Below, piece after piece: positions 22,155 through 31,682 of a DNA stretch of 64,000 bases. Positions within the stretch are counted from its first letter, which is position 1. Each line of letters opens with the position of its first letter. The position numbers were made by a program, and so were the translations under genes. The notes under the pieces are model-generated. The model was not told where the DNA came from. It saw only the letters and a list, made by a program, of their open reading frames with translations, and did not search any database. This DNA comes from Sphingobacterium multivorum. GTDB taxonomy: Bacteria > Bacteroidota > Bacteroidia > Sphingobacteriales > Sphingobacteriaceae. Location of the stretch: contig NZ_UAUU01000009.1 in NCBI RefSeq assembly GCF_900457465.1, forward strand, positions 1 through 64,000, given 5' to 3'.

Positions 22155-23180
22155 ATGAAGAAAGCCAATTCTATTTTTCGCGGCTGCCGGTCTTTTGATG
22201 ACGTCATGCCAAAAATTCAAAAAGGCTGAAGGTGGTCTTGAGTATAAAATCGTAGATGATAATGCAAAAGAAAAAGCAGTATCAGGCGATTTATTAGCAC
22301 TTGACATGGTTGTGAAAACGGACAGAGATTCTACAATGCAAAGTACATATGACATGGGAGTCCCTCAAATCGTTCAATTATATCCAGATAGTATCATCGC
22401 AAAAAAATCCAGGTGACCCTACTGGTTTATTCAAATACGTAGGTGAAGGCGATAGCTTGGTATTCAAAATCAACTTGGATTCTATGGCTGCTAAAACACA
22501 CCAACCAAAACCAGAGTTTGCAGATAAATTCATTGTTTATTCGATCAAAAGTCAAAAAACACTTCAAAAAAGGAAAATTGACAGACCAACAATTGGGCGA
22601 ACAAGTTCAGAAATATTTTGAAGAAGAATTGAACAAACACAAATCTGCTGAACCAGCTAAACTTGAAAAATATATCAAGGATAAAAACTTGAAAACAACA
22701 AAAACAGCTTCAGGTCTTCAATACGTAATCACGAAACCTGGAACAGGAACAAATGCAAAAGTAGGTGATTCTATTCATGTGAACTATGTAGGTTCATTAA
22801 CTACAGGAAAAGTATTTGATACAAATCTTCCAGATGTAGCTAAAAAAGAGAAAGTTTTCAACCCTCAACGTCCTTATGAGGCATTAAAGTTCCAATTAGG
22901 TGTTGATGGTGTGATCCCAGGATGGACTGAAGCTTTCCAATTGTTTAACAAAGGTACAAAAGCAACTTTAGTCATTCCTTCATCTTTGGCTTATGGCGAT
23001 CGCCCTTCAGGTGTTATCCCTCCATATGCTCCTTTAGTATTTGAAGTAGAAGTATTGGATATTAAACCTGGAAAAGTTCCTGCTCCTACAGCAACAACTC
23101 CAGGCATGGTAGCGCCTACTGGAACTACTGCTCCAGCGGCAACAGCTCCTGCAACGAAAGCTCCAGCAGCAAAAAAATAA
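22155..23180 (+). CDS. FKBP-type peptidyl-prolyl isomerase lipoprotein, three frameshifts
   Basis: Speeds proline isomerisation in proteins folding outside the cytoplasm. Joined, it is about 341 residues: a lipoprotein signal ending LLMTSC near the start, a linker, a middle part, then the FKBP domain (VGDSIHVNYVGSLTTGKVFD, GVIPGWTEAF, LVIPSSLAYGDR) and an Ala-Pro-Thr-rich tail. The frame is broken near 22164, in the A7 run at 22401-22407 and in the A4 run at 22547-22550; each needs one base fewer. The C-terminal open frame from 22443 carries the whole FKBP domain. Same unit as nrnA. Confidence 0.87.
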
Positions 23181-23203
23181 TTTGACTGTAAATTTCAGTT
23201 AAC

Positions 23204-23239
23204 AAAAAAGCGGTTTCACCAAATTGAAACCGCTTTTTT
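23204..23239 (+). terminator. Bidirectional terminator after FKBP gene
   Basis: Arms AAAAAAGCGGTTTCA (23204-23218) and its complement (23225-23239) form a strong stem with T6 on both sides' 3' ends, so it can end both the FKBP unit and the convergent efflux operon. Confidence 0.9.
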
Positions 23240-23259
23240 GTTATTCCTGTTTTTATTGG

Positions 23260-24438
23260 TTATGCGTTAACCTTCTTATCTTCTTTTTTGATCTTCCGTA
23301 TTTTTAGCCACAGTATTACTACGGCCAATATAAAACTGATGATCATAATGATGGTTAACGCGATCAGGGCCTTATCGGTATGGTAATTTTCAGCATGCTG
23401 AATAAACATTAACCTAAAAATTCGTAGATAATGGGTTGATGGGATTACATTTGCTATTGCCTGTACCCATCCTGGCATTAGACTCGACGGCCAGGTAAAG
23501 CCACTCAAGATAAATGCTGGCGTTGCAATGACCATAAGGACTTCTGTCGATTTCAATTGCGAAGGTAGGACAATGCTGACGAGTACACCGATAAAACATA
23601 CGGCGAGCAGAAAGACGAAAGTACACAGGACAAAGCGCCCAAACTCGGCCTGTAAAGGCATACGGTAATACTGACCAAAACCCCAATATAAAACCAGAAT
23701 ACCAATAGACATCAAAACATAAGGTAATATCTTAACAAGAATAAGCCCAATTGGATTACCGATTTTACGTACAAGCTCTGGAAATGTATTACCTTCAAAT
23801 TCGGAGGAAAAAGACAAAGCCAAGCCTAAGAGCAAGACCTGCTGCAGCACGGTAATAAGCACTCCCGGCAGCATAAAATACAGGTAATTTCCACTTCGGA
23901 TATTTTGCTTAACAAAAGTTGTCTTAAAAGGTTCGTACTGCTGTGCAGCAATCTTTGCGGGAACACCACGTTTCATTTGAGCCTGAATCTGTATACCCGC
24001 TTTCAACGTCGAGGCACAAACATTAACAGCCATCATGGCTGTATTGGAGGTCAACGTATTGGCACCATCTACGAAAACAGTCATTTCGGGCAAACGTCCC
24101 TGTTGTACTCCAGATGCAAAACCCTTAGGAATATGCACAATCGTTGTTGCCTCATATTGCATGGCAATATCTTTTGAATCAAATAAGGACGGTAATACAC
24201 GGGCAACGTCAATACTCTCATTATCGGAAAGCATATCAATAAATGAACTGCTTAAGGGGCTATTATCCTCATCAACCACAATGATCGGCATATGCGTTAC
24301 CTTACCTTGTTGATAGACGTGCCCCACCAAAACACCGTACAATACAGGTGCCCCCAGAAAAAGCATCAATAGCACTTTATTATTGAAGAAGAGCTTAAAC
24401 TCTCGTTGGATCAATTCTAAAAATTTTTTCACAGTCAA
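23260..24438 (-). CDS. ABC-2 type transporter permease
   Basis: 392 residues: an N-terminal membrane helix (about 20-40), a large extracytoplasmic domain, then five helices from about 190, the YhhJ/YbhR-like ABC2 permease layout. FILSGFTWPSSLMPGWVQAI is the typical helix-loop near the end. Works as the membrane part of an export system, here with a membrane-fusion protein and a TolC-like channel upstream. No ATPase domain is fused to it and no ATPase gene is in the operon, so the energy subunit must come from elsewhere. Last gene of the operon. Confidence 0.9.
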   Translation of the reverse strand: MTVKKFLELIQREFKLFFNNKVLLMLFLGAPVLYGVLVGHVYQQGKVTHMPIIVVDEDNSPLSSSFIDMLSDNESIDVARVLPSLFDSKDIAMQYEATTIVHIPKGFASGVQQGRLPEMTVFVDGANTLTSNTAMMAVNVCASTLKAGIQIQAQMKRGVPAKIAAQQYEPFKTTFVKQNIRSGNYLYFMLPGVLITVLQQVLLLGLALSFSSEFEGNTFPELVRKIGNPIGLILVKILPYVLMSIGILVLYWGFGQYYRMPLQAEFGRFVLCTFVFLLAVCFIGVLVSIVLPSQLKSTEVLMVIATPAFILSGFTWPSSLMPGWVQAIANVIPSTHYLRIFRLMFIQHAENYHTDKALIALTIIMIISFILAVVILWLKIRKIKKEDKKVNA

Positions 24439-24443
24439 GCTCT

Positions 24444-25400
24444 TTAATTCGCATGGAGAACCACAAGCGTTTTTGTTAACAAATCTTTGCTACCGGCAGC
24501 ATCTTCAGGGATAACCTTCAATTCAAATACAGCCTGTTGCGGATCGAAATCAGGATAAGCTGAGGCGATGCTTGCATACGAATTTAAGGCTTTAATACTA
24601 ATCACCTTCGCTTTAACCTTTTTGTGATTCAAATAAGGAATTTCTACCTCCACGACCTCTCCTTTTTGAAGTCTCCCCATTTTATTTTCGGGCAATGTGA
24701 ATCTAAAATAGGTCGATCGATCGAGGAAACCATTTATAATGGGATAACCAGCCATCGCCAATTCACCGACTTTCAGATTAATCGTCTCCACACTCATGTC
24801 CTGTGGAGCAATGACATATTTCTCCTGCGCAGCAACATTGACTTCAGAGATCGCTCCAAGTGCACGTTCTTTTTGCCCCAAGGCCATAATCTGCTGTTCC
24901 TGTCTAGCCCCACCCCTTGCTTCAGCTAATTCAGCCTGTGCTGCAAGATATTGATTTTTGGCTCCCTGATATTTGGCGTAGGTCTCGTCGTACTTTTGTT
25001 GTGGAATAAGACTGTCCTGCAGAAGGGCATCCAAGCGACCTATAGATTTTTTCGCAAATTCATATTGTTCCTTAAGTCCATCTACCTTCGCTTGCAATTG
25101 CACGAGTTGTCCTTTCGTAGCGCCCCGGACTGCCATGTTATATTGTGCATCAGCAGACTGTAGTGCCCCTTTTGCCTGTTCTTCTTTAGCATCCACTTCG
25201 GGAATACTCAAAATAGCCAAGGTATCACCCGCATGCACAAAGTCCCCTTCTTCAACCAGAAGCTTCGCAATTTTTCCCGGGACCTTTGTCACAACCGTCA
25301 CCTGCTCACGCTCCACCTTACCTTCAATAGGCTTCTCCTTCACTTGATTTGTACAAGAAACAAAAATAAACAGCGATAATATCCCATATAAATTCTTCAT
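24444..25400 (-). CDS. HlyD/EmrA-type membrane fusion lipoprotein
   Basis: 318 residues from the ATG at 25400, chosen because it begins a lipoprotein signal (MKNLYGILSLFIFVSC) and lies directly after the TolC-gene stop; the longer open frame from 25541 would overlap that gene by 140 bases. Contains a biotinyl-lipoyl-like half (VPGKIAKLLVEEGDFVHAGD), a coiled-coil hairpin around 85-165 and the second half (VIAPQDMSVETINLKVGELA). Bridges the permease and the outer-membrane channel. 5 bases before the permease gene. Confidence 0.88.
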   Translation of the reverse strand: MKNLYGILSLFIFVSCTNQVKEKPIEGKVEREQVTVVTKVPGKIAKLLVEEGDFVHAGDTLAILSIPEVDAKEEQAKGALQSADAQYNMAVRGATKGQLVQLQAKVDGLKEQYEFAKKSIGRLDALLQDSLIPQQKYDETYAKYQGAKNQYLAAQAELAEARGGARQEQQIMALGQKERALGAISEVNVAAQEKYVIAPQDMSVETINLKVGELAMAGYPIINGFLDRSTYFRFTLPENKMGRLQKGEVVEVEIPYLNHKKVKAKVISIKALNSYASIASAYPDFDPQQAVFELKVIPEDAAGSKDLLTKTLVVLHAN

Positions 25401-25401
25401 G

Positions 25402-26805
25402 TTACTCATGTATAGTTTGTAATAATTTTCCTGATGTATGTAGTAATTCGACCGCAGCAGTACGTTGCTGCAATACATTGTTAAAATAACCCAAATTAAC
25501 TTTGTACCAATCGTTTTCAGCAGCCAACAACTCCGTAACATCTATTAAGCCGGCTTGATACTGTTTAACAGCCATAGAAAGGTTATTTTCGGCAACTTTC
25601 AACTGCTGTTCTCCCACTTTCAACTTTTGGTTGCCAGTCGTATAGGTGACTGTATTCTTGCTCAATAATAGATTTAACTTTTCCTGCGTATCTTCCCGCT
25701 TGGTCGTATTGATATGTTGATCGAGTTTGACTTGCTTAATTTTATTGTGATGTTCCCCGCCGGTATAGAGATCCCATTTAACCCCTACGCCGACCATGAC
25801 ATTGGGACTTCCCTTGATGGAATTAAGTGGCAAATTGACTGTACCAAACAGGGGTTGGTCTTTCACCGTGAGTTTAGAATTGAAAACATTCAGATAGTTT
25901 GCAGATCCAAAGGCAAAGACAGCAGGAAGAGCTCCCCCCTTTTCTTTTTTATACAGATATTCATACGCTTTTGAAGAAGCATCTAGCGCTTTCAATTCGG
26001 ATCTTTGTTCGACATCACGTGGTAGCTCTGACAAAAATATAGGTTTAAGTCGATAATGAATTCCACCAACCTCCTGAAAAGACACGCCAGTTTCTTGTTC
26101 GATCTTTTGGCACAACAAATCCCGATTGCCAGAAAGTTCTACCTTTTTCTCTTCCAATTCCAGTAATGCCAATTTCAATTTATCTCGATCATAAGGTATT
26201 GCAAGTCCATTTTGAATCGCTTTATTCACCTTTTCCTGCTCTTTTTTTAATCGCTTTTCAGAATCTACAATTAATTTATCCACCTCATCCAACAACATTA
26301 ATTGATCAAATGATGCTATAATATCCTTAGAGAGTGTCTCTCGACTGGCCGATTCTAAATATTGTTGTGCCGCAGCTTTCTCCTGCAATGCTTTTATTCC
26401 ATTCGGAATCTGTAATCCGGAAAAGATAATCTGCTTTACAGACACTCCCGCATAAGCAGCTTGCCCATGCATACTAAATCCTGTTGCTCCTTCAAACAGG
26501 CCTAGGTTCAACAAAGGAATATTAACTGTAGGAATATCAATACTCCCATTGCTATGTACATAACCGTATAGCCCGAGTGCGGAGACGTGCGGCAACCGAT
26601 TTGCTTTAACACCATCAGCTTCCAGACGTGCTTTATCGACTTCGTAAGCCTTCAATTTCAATTCTTTATTTGTCTGAAAGGCTTTTTGAATAATGTCTTT
26701 TATCGATGGGTCAATCAATGATTGCGCATGTAGTTTGTTTATAAACATAACCGACGCCAAAGTCAACAAACCCAGGCATAACCTCTTATTCATCATATGA
26801 TTCAT
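25402..26805 (-). CDS. TolC-family outer membrane efflux protein
   Basis: 467 residues with a signal peptide (cleavage after LHAQ near residue 28) and two outer-membrane-efflux repeats rich in long coiled-coil helices (about 40-240 and 260-465), the TolC pattern. First gene of the operon TolC - fusion protein - ABC permease. Forms the outer-membrane exit duct. The substrate is unknown. M4 is an equally possible start. Confidence 0.9.
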   Translation of the reverse strand: MNHMMNKRLCLGLLTLASVMFINKLHAQSLIDPSIKDIIQKAFQTNKELKLKAYEVDKARLEADGVKANRLPHVSALGLYGYVHSNGSIDIPTVNIPLLNLGLFEGATGFSMHGQAAYAGVSVKQIIFSGLQIPNGIKALQEKAAAQQYLESASRETLSKDIIASFDQLMLLDEVDKLIVDSEKRLKKEQEKVNKAIQNGLAIPYDRDKLKLALLELEEKKVELSGNRDLLCQKIEQETGVSFQEVGGIHYRLKPIFLSELPRDVEQRSELKALDASSKAYEYLYKKEKGGALPAVFAFGSANYLNVFNSKLTVKDQPLFGTVNLPLNSIKGSPNVMVGVGVKWDLYTGGEHHNKIKQVKLDQHINTTKREDTQEKLNLLLSKNTVTYTTGNQKLKVGEQQLKVAENNLSMAVKQYQAGLIDVTELLAAENDWYKVNLGYFNNVLQQRTAAVELLHTSGKLLQTIHE

Positions 26806-27159
26806 TTATTCTTATAAAAATAGGACAACAACCGCCTCTTTTATCTATTTAACAGTAAATCTTACGGTATGTTTGACTTCTGACTCTTTTTATTACGACC
26901 TATCTTTCCAAGGGGCAATAATAATCGTTACTACTGTCCTCATGGCATGAAGGGGCGGTCCTCCTCCTAATGGCGTTTTCCAAGATACGAAAAAGGAATT
27001 CATCTCAATCGAAGGAATCCAGTATTAATTTTCATTTTTGCTAATTAATAAGTTATCTTTGGAGATCGAATTGAAATTTTGGTAATTAAGTCTACCACTT
27101 TATTCGATAATAATAAAAACAAGTTTTTACCCTAACCCACTGCTTCCACGCAGAAAACT
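26806..27159. other. Divergent gap between efflux operon and tatD
   Basis: 354 bases. A plus-strand -7 box TATCTTTG at 27054-27061 could serve tatD, but the nearest TTG is only 13 bases upstream. No regulator gene, clear operator or minus-strand promoter was found for the efflux operon. Confidence 0.35.
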
Positions 27160-27927
27160 ATGTTGCTTACAGATACACATACACACATTTATTACCATGC
27201 AGGAACCGAAAAACTGCAAGAACATCTACAACGTTGCTTTGATAATGGCATACAACGCCTTTTTTTGCCGAATGTGAATAGCGCTTCCATAAAACCTGTA
27301 TTTGATACCGTAGCAGCTTATCCAGAACATTGTTTTCCCATGCTTGGATTACATCCCTGCGACGTAAAGGAAAACTATGTGGAAGAGTTAGAAACCATCC
27401 GAAAGAGCTTGGAAACAAACAAAGTCCATGCCATAGGTGAGATTGGGCTGGATCTTTATTGGGATAAAAGCACGCTTGAAATTCAAAAAGATGCCTTTCG
27501 AACTCAGGTTCAATGGGCTAAAGAATTAAATTTACCAATCGATATCCATTGTCGGGAAGCCTTTACTGAATTGTTCGAATTATTGGAAGAACTCCACGAC
27601 GACAGACTGTTTGGCGTTCTGCACTGCTTTACGGGCAGCCTGGAGCAGGCCCATCATTCGATCGATTTAGGGTTCGCCCTTGGTATTGGCGGGGTCGTTA
27701 CCTTTAAAAAAGCGGGCTTAGATCAAGTCGTTAAAGAAATCGACTTGAAGCATATCGTTCTTGAGACCGATGCACCCTATCTGGCACCTGTCCCTTTCCG
27801 CGGTAAAGAAAATGAGAGCAGCTATTTGGTTTACGTCGCTCAAAAAGTAGCTGATCTGCATCAGATTTCCGTCGAGAAGGTCGCCGAAATCACAACAGAA
27901 AATTCAAAACGTATATTTGGTATATAA
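27160..27927 (+). CDS. TatD-family metal-dependent hydrolase
   Basis: 255 residues of the TatD DNase-like TIM barrel. Metal ligands are visible: DTHTH at residues 5-9, GEIGLD near 92, HCRE near 129, HCFTG near 153 and ETDAPY near 203. Members are 3'-5' nucleases or of unknown function. It is followed after 12 bases by ansA, so the two are probably one unit. Confidence 0.92.
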   Translation: MLLTDTHTHIYYHAGTEKLQEHLQRCFDNGIQRLFLPNVNSASIKPVFDTVAAYPEHCFPMLGLHPCDVKENYVEELETIRKSLETNKVHAIGEIGLDLYWDKSTLEIQKDAFRTQVQWAKELNLPIDIHCREAFTELFELLEELHDDRLFGVLHCFTGSLEQAHHSIDLGFALGIGGVVTFKKAGLDQVVKEIDLKHIVLETDAPYLAPVPFRGKENESSYLVYVAQKVADLHQISVEKVAEITTENSKRIFGI

Positions 27928-27939
27928 TTTCAAAACTCA

Positions 27940-28959
27940 ATGCATAATATCTTTATTATCTACACAGGTGGGACCATTGGAATGGTTAAAGATGAAACAG
28001 GAACATTCGTTCCTTTCGACTTTGAATTGATCAAACGTAATCTCCCTGATTTAAGTCGCTTAGACTATAAGCTGACCGTGCACTCTTTCGAACCTATTAT
28101 CGATTCATCCAACATGAAGCCTGAAATATGGATTGAAATGGCACAAATTATTAAGGATAACTATGCGAATTACGACGGTTTTGTTATTCTACACGGTTCC
28201 GATACAATGGCTTTTACGGCCTCCGTACTGAGCTTTATGTTGGAAGGACTCCAAAAACCGGTCATTTTATCCGGCTCTCAGCTACCTATCGGTGAGATCC
28301 GAACGGACGCCAGGGAGAATATGATGACAGCGTTGGAAATCGCTTCGGCGAAGCAGGATGGCATCTCCATTATCCAAGAGGTATGTATTCTTTTCGACAA
28401 TAAATTATTCCGCGGCAATCGCTCATTTAAATATAATTCGGCCAAATTTGAGGCCTTTAGATCGCCAAACTATCCTGTATTGGTCGAAGCTGGTATTCAC
28501 CTCAAATACAATACAGATGCTTTATTAAATAATATTGATAAAGAATTTATCCTACATACCAAACTGGACAACAGGGTAGCTGTATTAAAATTATTTCCGG
28601 GAATCTCTGCACAAACTATCAAAGCAGTCCTGGATTCCGATGTCCGCTCCATTGTTATGGAAACATTTGGATCGGGCAATACAACCACCGACACCTGGTT
28701 TCTGGATTTATTGAAGGAAGCCATTGAACAAGGTAAAAATATCCTCAACATTTCACAATGTAAAGTAGGGTCTGTTGAATTAGGTCGTTATGAGACTTCA
28801 CAAGGACTTAAATCTATCGGCGTGCTCAATGGCTACGACCTTACATTTGAAGCGGCAGTAACTAAATTGATGTATCTTCAAGGTGAGTTAGAAGATCAAA
28901 AAGAAGTCGCCTATTGGATTGAAAAGGATATTCGTGGTGAATTGACAATCAATGACTAA
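27940..28959 (+). CDS. ansA: Type I L-asparaginase
   Basis: 339 residues, cytoplasmic type I. Hydrolyses asparagine to aspartate and ammonia. The two catalytic threonine motifs are clear: YTGGTIGM near residues 8-15 and HGSDTMAFTAS near 88-98. No signal peptide, in agreement with the cytoplasmic form. Ends before a strong bidirectional terminator. Confidence 0.94.
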   Translation: MHNIFIIYTGGTIGMVKDETGTFVPFDFELIKRNLPDLSRLDYKLTVHSFEPIIDSSNMKPEIWIEMAQIIKDNYANYDGFVILHGSDTMAFTASVLSFMLEGLQKPVILSGSQLPIGEIRTDARENMMTALEIASAKQDGISIIQEVCILFDNKLFRGNRSFKYNSAKFEAFRSPNYPVLVEAGIHLKYNTDALLNNIDKEFILHTKLDNRVAVLKLFPGISAQTIKAVLDSDVRSIVMETFGSGNTTTDTWFLDLLKEAIEQGKNILNISQCKVGSVELGRYETSQGLKSIGVLNGYDLTFEAAVTKLMYLQGELEDQKEVAYWIEKDIRGELTIND

Positions 28960-28980
28960 TGACCAACGGTACAAAAGTAT

Positions 28981-29015
28981 AAAAAGGGAGCTGCACGTCA
29001 TGCAGCTCCCTTTTT
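28981..29015 (+). terminator. Bidirectional terminator between ansA and folC
   Basis: A 15-bp perfect stem (AAAAAGGGAGCTGCA and its complement) with a 5-base loop; T5 ends both directions, so it serves the convergent ansA and folC. Confidence 0.92.
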
Positions 29016-29069
29016 ATGATCAATTTCTAATTCCTCCCGCAGATTTATTTGCGAGAAAAGGTGATATTC

Positions 29070-30374
29070 CTAGTCGTGCGTCAAACTAGCCAGCACTTCC
29101 GCAACAACAAAATTGCTTCCGCCAACAAAAATTAGGTTACCTTGCTGATACGCCTCTTTTGCTGCATCAAACGCGGCTTCCACGGATGGATAATCGAGTC
29201 CAACTAGACCAAATTCCAAAGCTTCTTTTCGCAACACATCCGCTGGCATTGCACGCGGCATATCCGGAGCGGAGAAATAATAGATTGCATCCTTCGGCAG
29301 ATAAGGCAACATATGGGATAAATCCTTATCACGCATTGCCCCTATCACAAAGTGCAATTTATCATAAACCGTTGTCGCCAAATTTTTGAGCACTTCATGA
29401 ATTCCGTCCTCGTTATGCCCTGTATCGCAGATGATAAATGGATCCTTAGACAATTGTTGCCACCGCCCTTGAATTCCTGTACTTGTTTGCACGTTTTTCA
29501 GCGCGCGATGAATATGTTGATCACTGATCTCAAAGCCCAGTTGACGTAACTCATCCACAGCTAATAACACGCCGGCAAGATTTTTCACCTGATAAGAGCC
29601 TTTAAGATCGAGCTGATATGTTGCTTGATGACCGTTAGGATCAATAGCCTGCACTGTTAAATAATCTTGGTCGACTGCCAGCATCTTGGTCTCATACTTG
29701 TCAGAAGCGAATTGTATCGGCGCATGCTCCATCGCTGCTTTATCCACAAACACAGCAGCCGTTTCTTCGGCATATTCCGAAATAACGACAGGTGTATCTC
29801 TTTTGATAATTCCCGCCTTCTCCGCAGCAATTTCTGCCAGTGTATTACCGAGAAGATTCATGTGATCAAAACCGATATTGGTAATTACGGACAGCAAAGG
29901 CTGAATAATATTGGTGCTATCCAAACGCCCGCCAAGGCCGACTTCAATGACAGCGATATCAACCTTTTTCTTCTCGAAATAATCAAAAGCCATGGCTACA
30001 GTAATTTCGAAAAAGGATGGACTGACTTCTTCTATAAGCTCGCGATGGGTATTGACAAAATCGACAACAAATTCTTGCTCACATAACTTTCCATTGACAC
30101 GAATACGTTCTCTGAAATCCAGTAAATGTGGTGAAGTATAGAGACCGGTCTTATAGCCTGCTTCGGCCAAAATAGCGGCCAACATATGGGAGGTAGATCC
30201 CTTTCCGTTTGTGCCAGCAATATGTAAAGTTTTGAATTTTCGCTGTGGGTCGTCCAACGCAGCGCAAAGTTTGATGGTATTGTCAAGGTCTTTTTTGAAG
30301 GCAGAGGCGCCATCCCTTGTAAACATAGGCAATCGAGTATACAGATACTCAATTGCCTCATTATAAGCATTCAT
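29070..30374 (-). CDS. folC: Folylpolyglutamate / dihydrofolate synthase
   Basis: 434 residues of the Mur-ligase type. Adds glutamate to dihydropteroate or to folates with ATP. The P-loop HIAGTNGKGSTSHMLA is at about residues 50-65, and VIEVGLGGRLDSTNI is the second family motif. The C-terminal domain has CDTGHNEDG. Full length. It starts 11 bases after the tonB-like gene stop and may be co-transcribed with the exb genes. Confidence 0.95.
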   Translation of the reverse strand: MNAYNEAIEYLYTRLPMFTRDGASAFKKDLDNTIKLCAALDDPQRKFKTLHIAGTNGKGSTSHMLAAILAEAGYKTGLYTSPHLLDFRERIRVNGKLCEQEFVVDFVNTHRELIEEVSPSFFEITVAMAFDYFEKKKVDIAVIEVGLGGRLDSTNIIQPLLSVITNIGFDHMNLLGNTLAEIAAEKAGIIKRDTPVVISEYAEETAAVFVDKAAMEHAPIQFASDKYETKMLAVDQDYLTVQAIDPNGHQATYQLDLKGSYQVKNLAGVLLAVDELRQLGFEISDQHIHRALKNVQTSTGIQGRWQQLSKDPFIICDTGHNEDGIHEVLKNLATTVYDKLHFVIGAMRDKDLSHMLPYLPKDAIYYFSAPDMPRAMPADVLRKEALEFGLVGLDYPSVEAAFDAAKEAYQQGNLIFVGGSNFVVAEVLASLTHD

Positions 30375-30385
30375 GTGAATGATTT

Positions 30386-31213
30386 TTATCTTAATCTAAA
30401 ATTGAACACAATCCGTCCCGTCTGTGAGTCGGGAGCATTCGGCAATTGGTTTAGCCTAGCGCCACGTACAGCACGCTCACATTTCTCCAATAACGATGGA
30501 TCGGTGATCGTCGTTCCTTTTACACCAGCACGCGCATAGGTGATAACCCCTTGCTTATTGACTCTAAACTCCACAGCAACCTTTCCTGCTTGCTGTCCAT
30601 TGTCGTCGATACTTGGCCGTTGCGTAAAGCTTCGGTTTTCAATAGACAACATCATGTTACCGTTTCCAGATCCTCCTTCGCCATAATTACTTGCTAAAGG
30701 ATCACCTAGTTTGGAACCTTGATTTCCAGGTGTTGTTCCTGTACCATCACCAGCTCCTTTACCATTATTTTTATTCCCTTTAAAAAGTGCTTTAGCGTTT
30801 GCCTGCGGAGCCACTTCCTTCACTTCTTTGGTGGTTTCAGGCGCCTTTGATACTACCTTTTTTTCGGTTTTTGTTACCGCAGGAGCATCTTCCAGATCTT
30901 GCGTAGCGACTGCCTTCTCCGCAACTTGTTGCGTTGGAGTTGGGGTAGGTGTTTCGACAGGATCGATACGGTCTGGGCGCTCATTATTCGCATTGGGATC
31001 TACAGAAGGTTCCTCAACGCTCATATAGTCATCCCCCATACCTTCGGGTGATGTCCCATAATTAACGATCATTCCCCCCATTCCATATTCATCCGGAGCC
31101 TGTGCCTTAAAAACAACAAAAAAACCAATCAAGAGCAACGATGCCATGACTAGAGTCGATATCCCCAGCGCTTTGGGGAAATTATTTTCTTCATGTTGAA
31201 GATGATATCTCAT
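30386..31213 (-). CDS. TonB-like energy transducer protein
   Basis: 275 residues: a short cytoplasmic start, one membrane helix (about 17-34), a Pro/Thr/Lys-rich and then Gly/Asn-rich periplasmic linker (50-190), and a C-terminal TonB/TolA-type domain (about 195-275: VAVEFRVNKQGVITYARAGVKG, ending RIVFNFRLR). Couples the inner-membrane proton motor to outer-membrane proteins. Third gene after ExbB- and ExbD-like genes, 58 bases downstream. Whether it plays TonB or TolA cannot be told. Confidence 0.88.
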   Translation of the reverse strand: MRYHLQHEENNFPKALGISTLVMASLLLIGFFVVFKAQAPDEYGMGGMIVNYGTSPEGMGDDYMSVEEPSVDPNANNERPDRIDPVETPTPTPTQQVAEKAVATQDLEDAPAVTKTEKKVVSKAPETTKEVKEVAPQANAKALFKGNKNNGKGAGDGTGTTPGNQGSKLGDPLASNYGEGGSGNGNMMLSIENRSFTQRPSIDDNGQQAGKVAVEFRVNKQGVITYARAGVKGTTITDPSLLEKCERAVRGARLNQLPNAPDSQTGRIVFNFRLR

Positions 31214-31271
31214 CGCATTAATCTCCTATATTAACATATGAACAATAAACTCTCAAAAAGTTTAATTATTC

Positions 31272-31682
31272 TTACTTATCTTTTTTGGGTTCTGTTGCCA
31301 ATACCACTTTAATCTTCAATCGATTAGCTACATCCATAACAGAAATAACATTTTGAATAGGAACCGTATTATCGACATAGAGCATAATTGTCACTTCCTC
31401 GCCTGCAGCCATTTGGGATTGAATTGCAGCCTCCAATCCTTCAATTGGAACGGGTGTTTTATCAATAAAATAGCCCAAATCTTTTGTAATCGATACCGTG
31501 ACGGTCTTTTTAGCAACAGATTGTTCTCCCGCACTTGACTTTGGCAACAATAGCTTCACCACTTGCGGATTAGAAACTGCAGAAGCCAACAGGAAGAATA
31601 ACATCAGGAAAAACATGATATCATTCAGCGCTGAAGTATGTACTTCCGCAGATGGTTTATTTTTTCTACTTCGTAAGTTCAT
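31272..31682 (-). CDS. ExbD/TolR-family biopolymer transport protein
   Basis: 136 residues with one N-terminal membrane helix (about 20-40) holding the key aspartate in ALNDIMFFLMLFFLL, the proton-carrying residue of ExbD, TolR and MotB. The rest is periplasmic. Its ATG shares one base with the stop of the ExbB gene (TAATG), so the pair is coupled. Confidence 0.92.
   Translation of the reverse strand: MNLRSRKNKPSAEVHTSALNDIMFFLMLFFLLASAVSNPQVVKLLLPKSSAGEQSVAKKTVTVSITKDLGYFIDKTPVPIEGLEAAIQSQMAAGEEVTIMLYVDNTVPIQNVISVMDVANRLKIKVVLATEPKKDK

Noticed and set aside
24444..25541. Long start of the membrane fusion protein at 25541
   Set aside because: It would overlap the TolC gene by 140 bases and bury the lipoprotein signal that begins at 25400.
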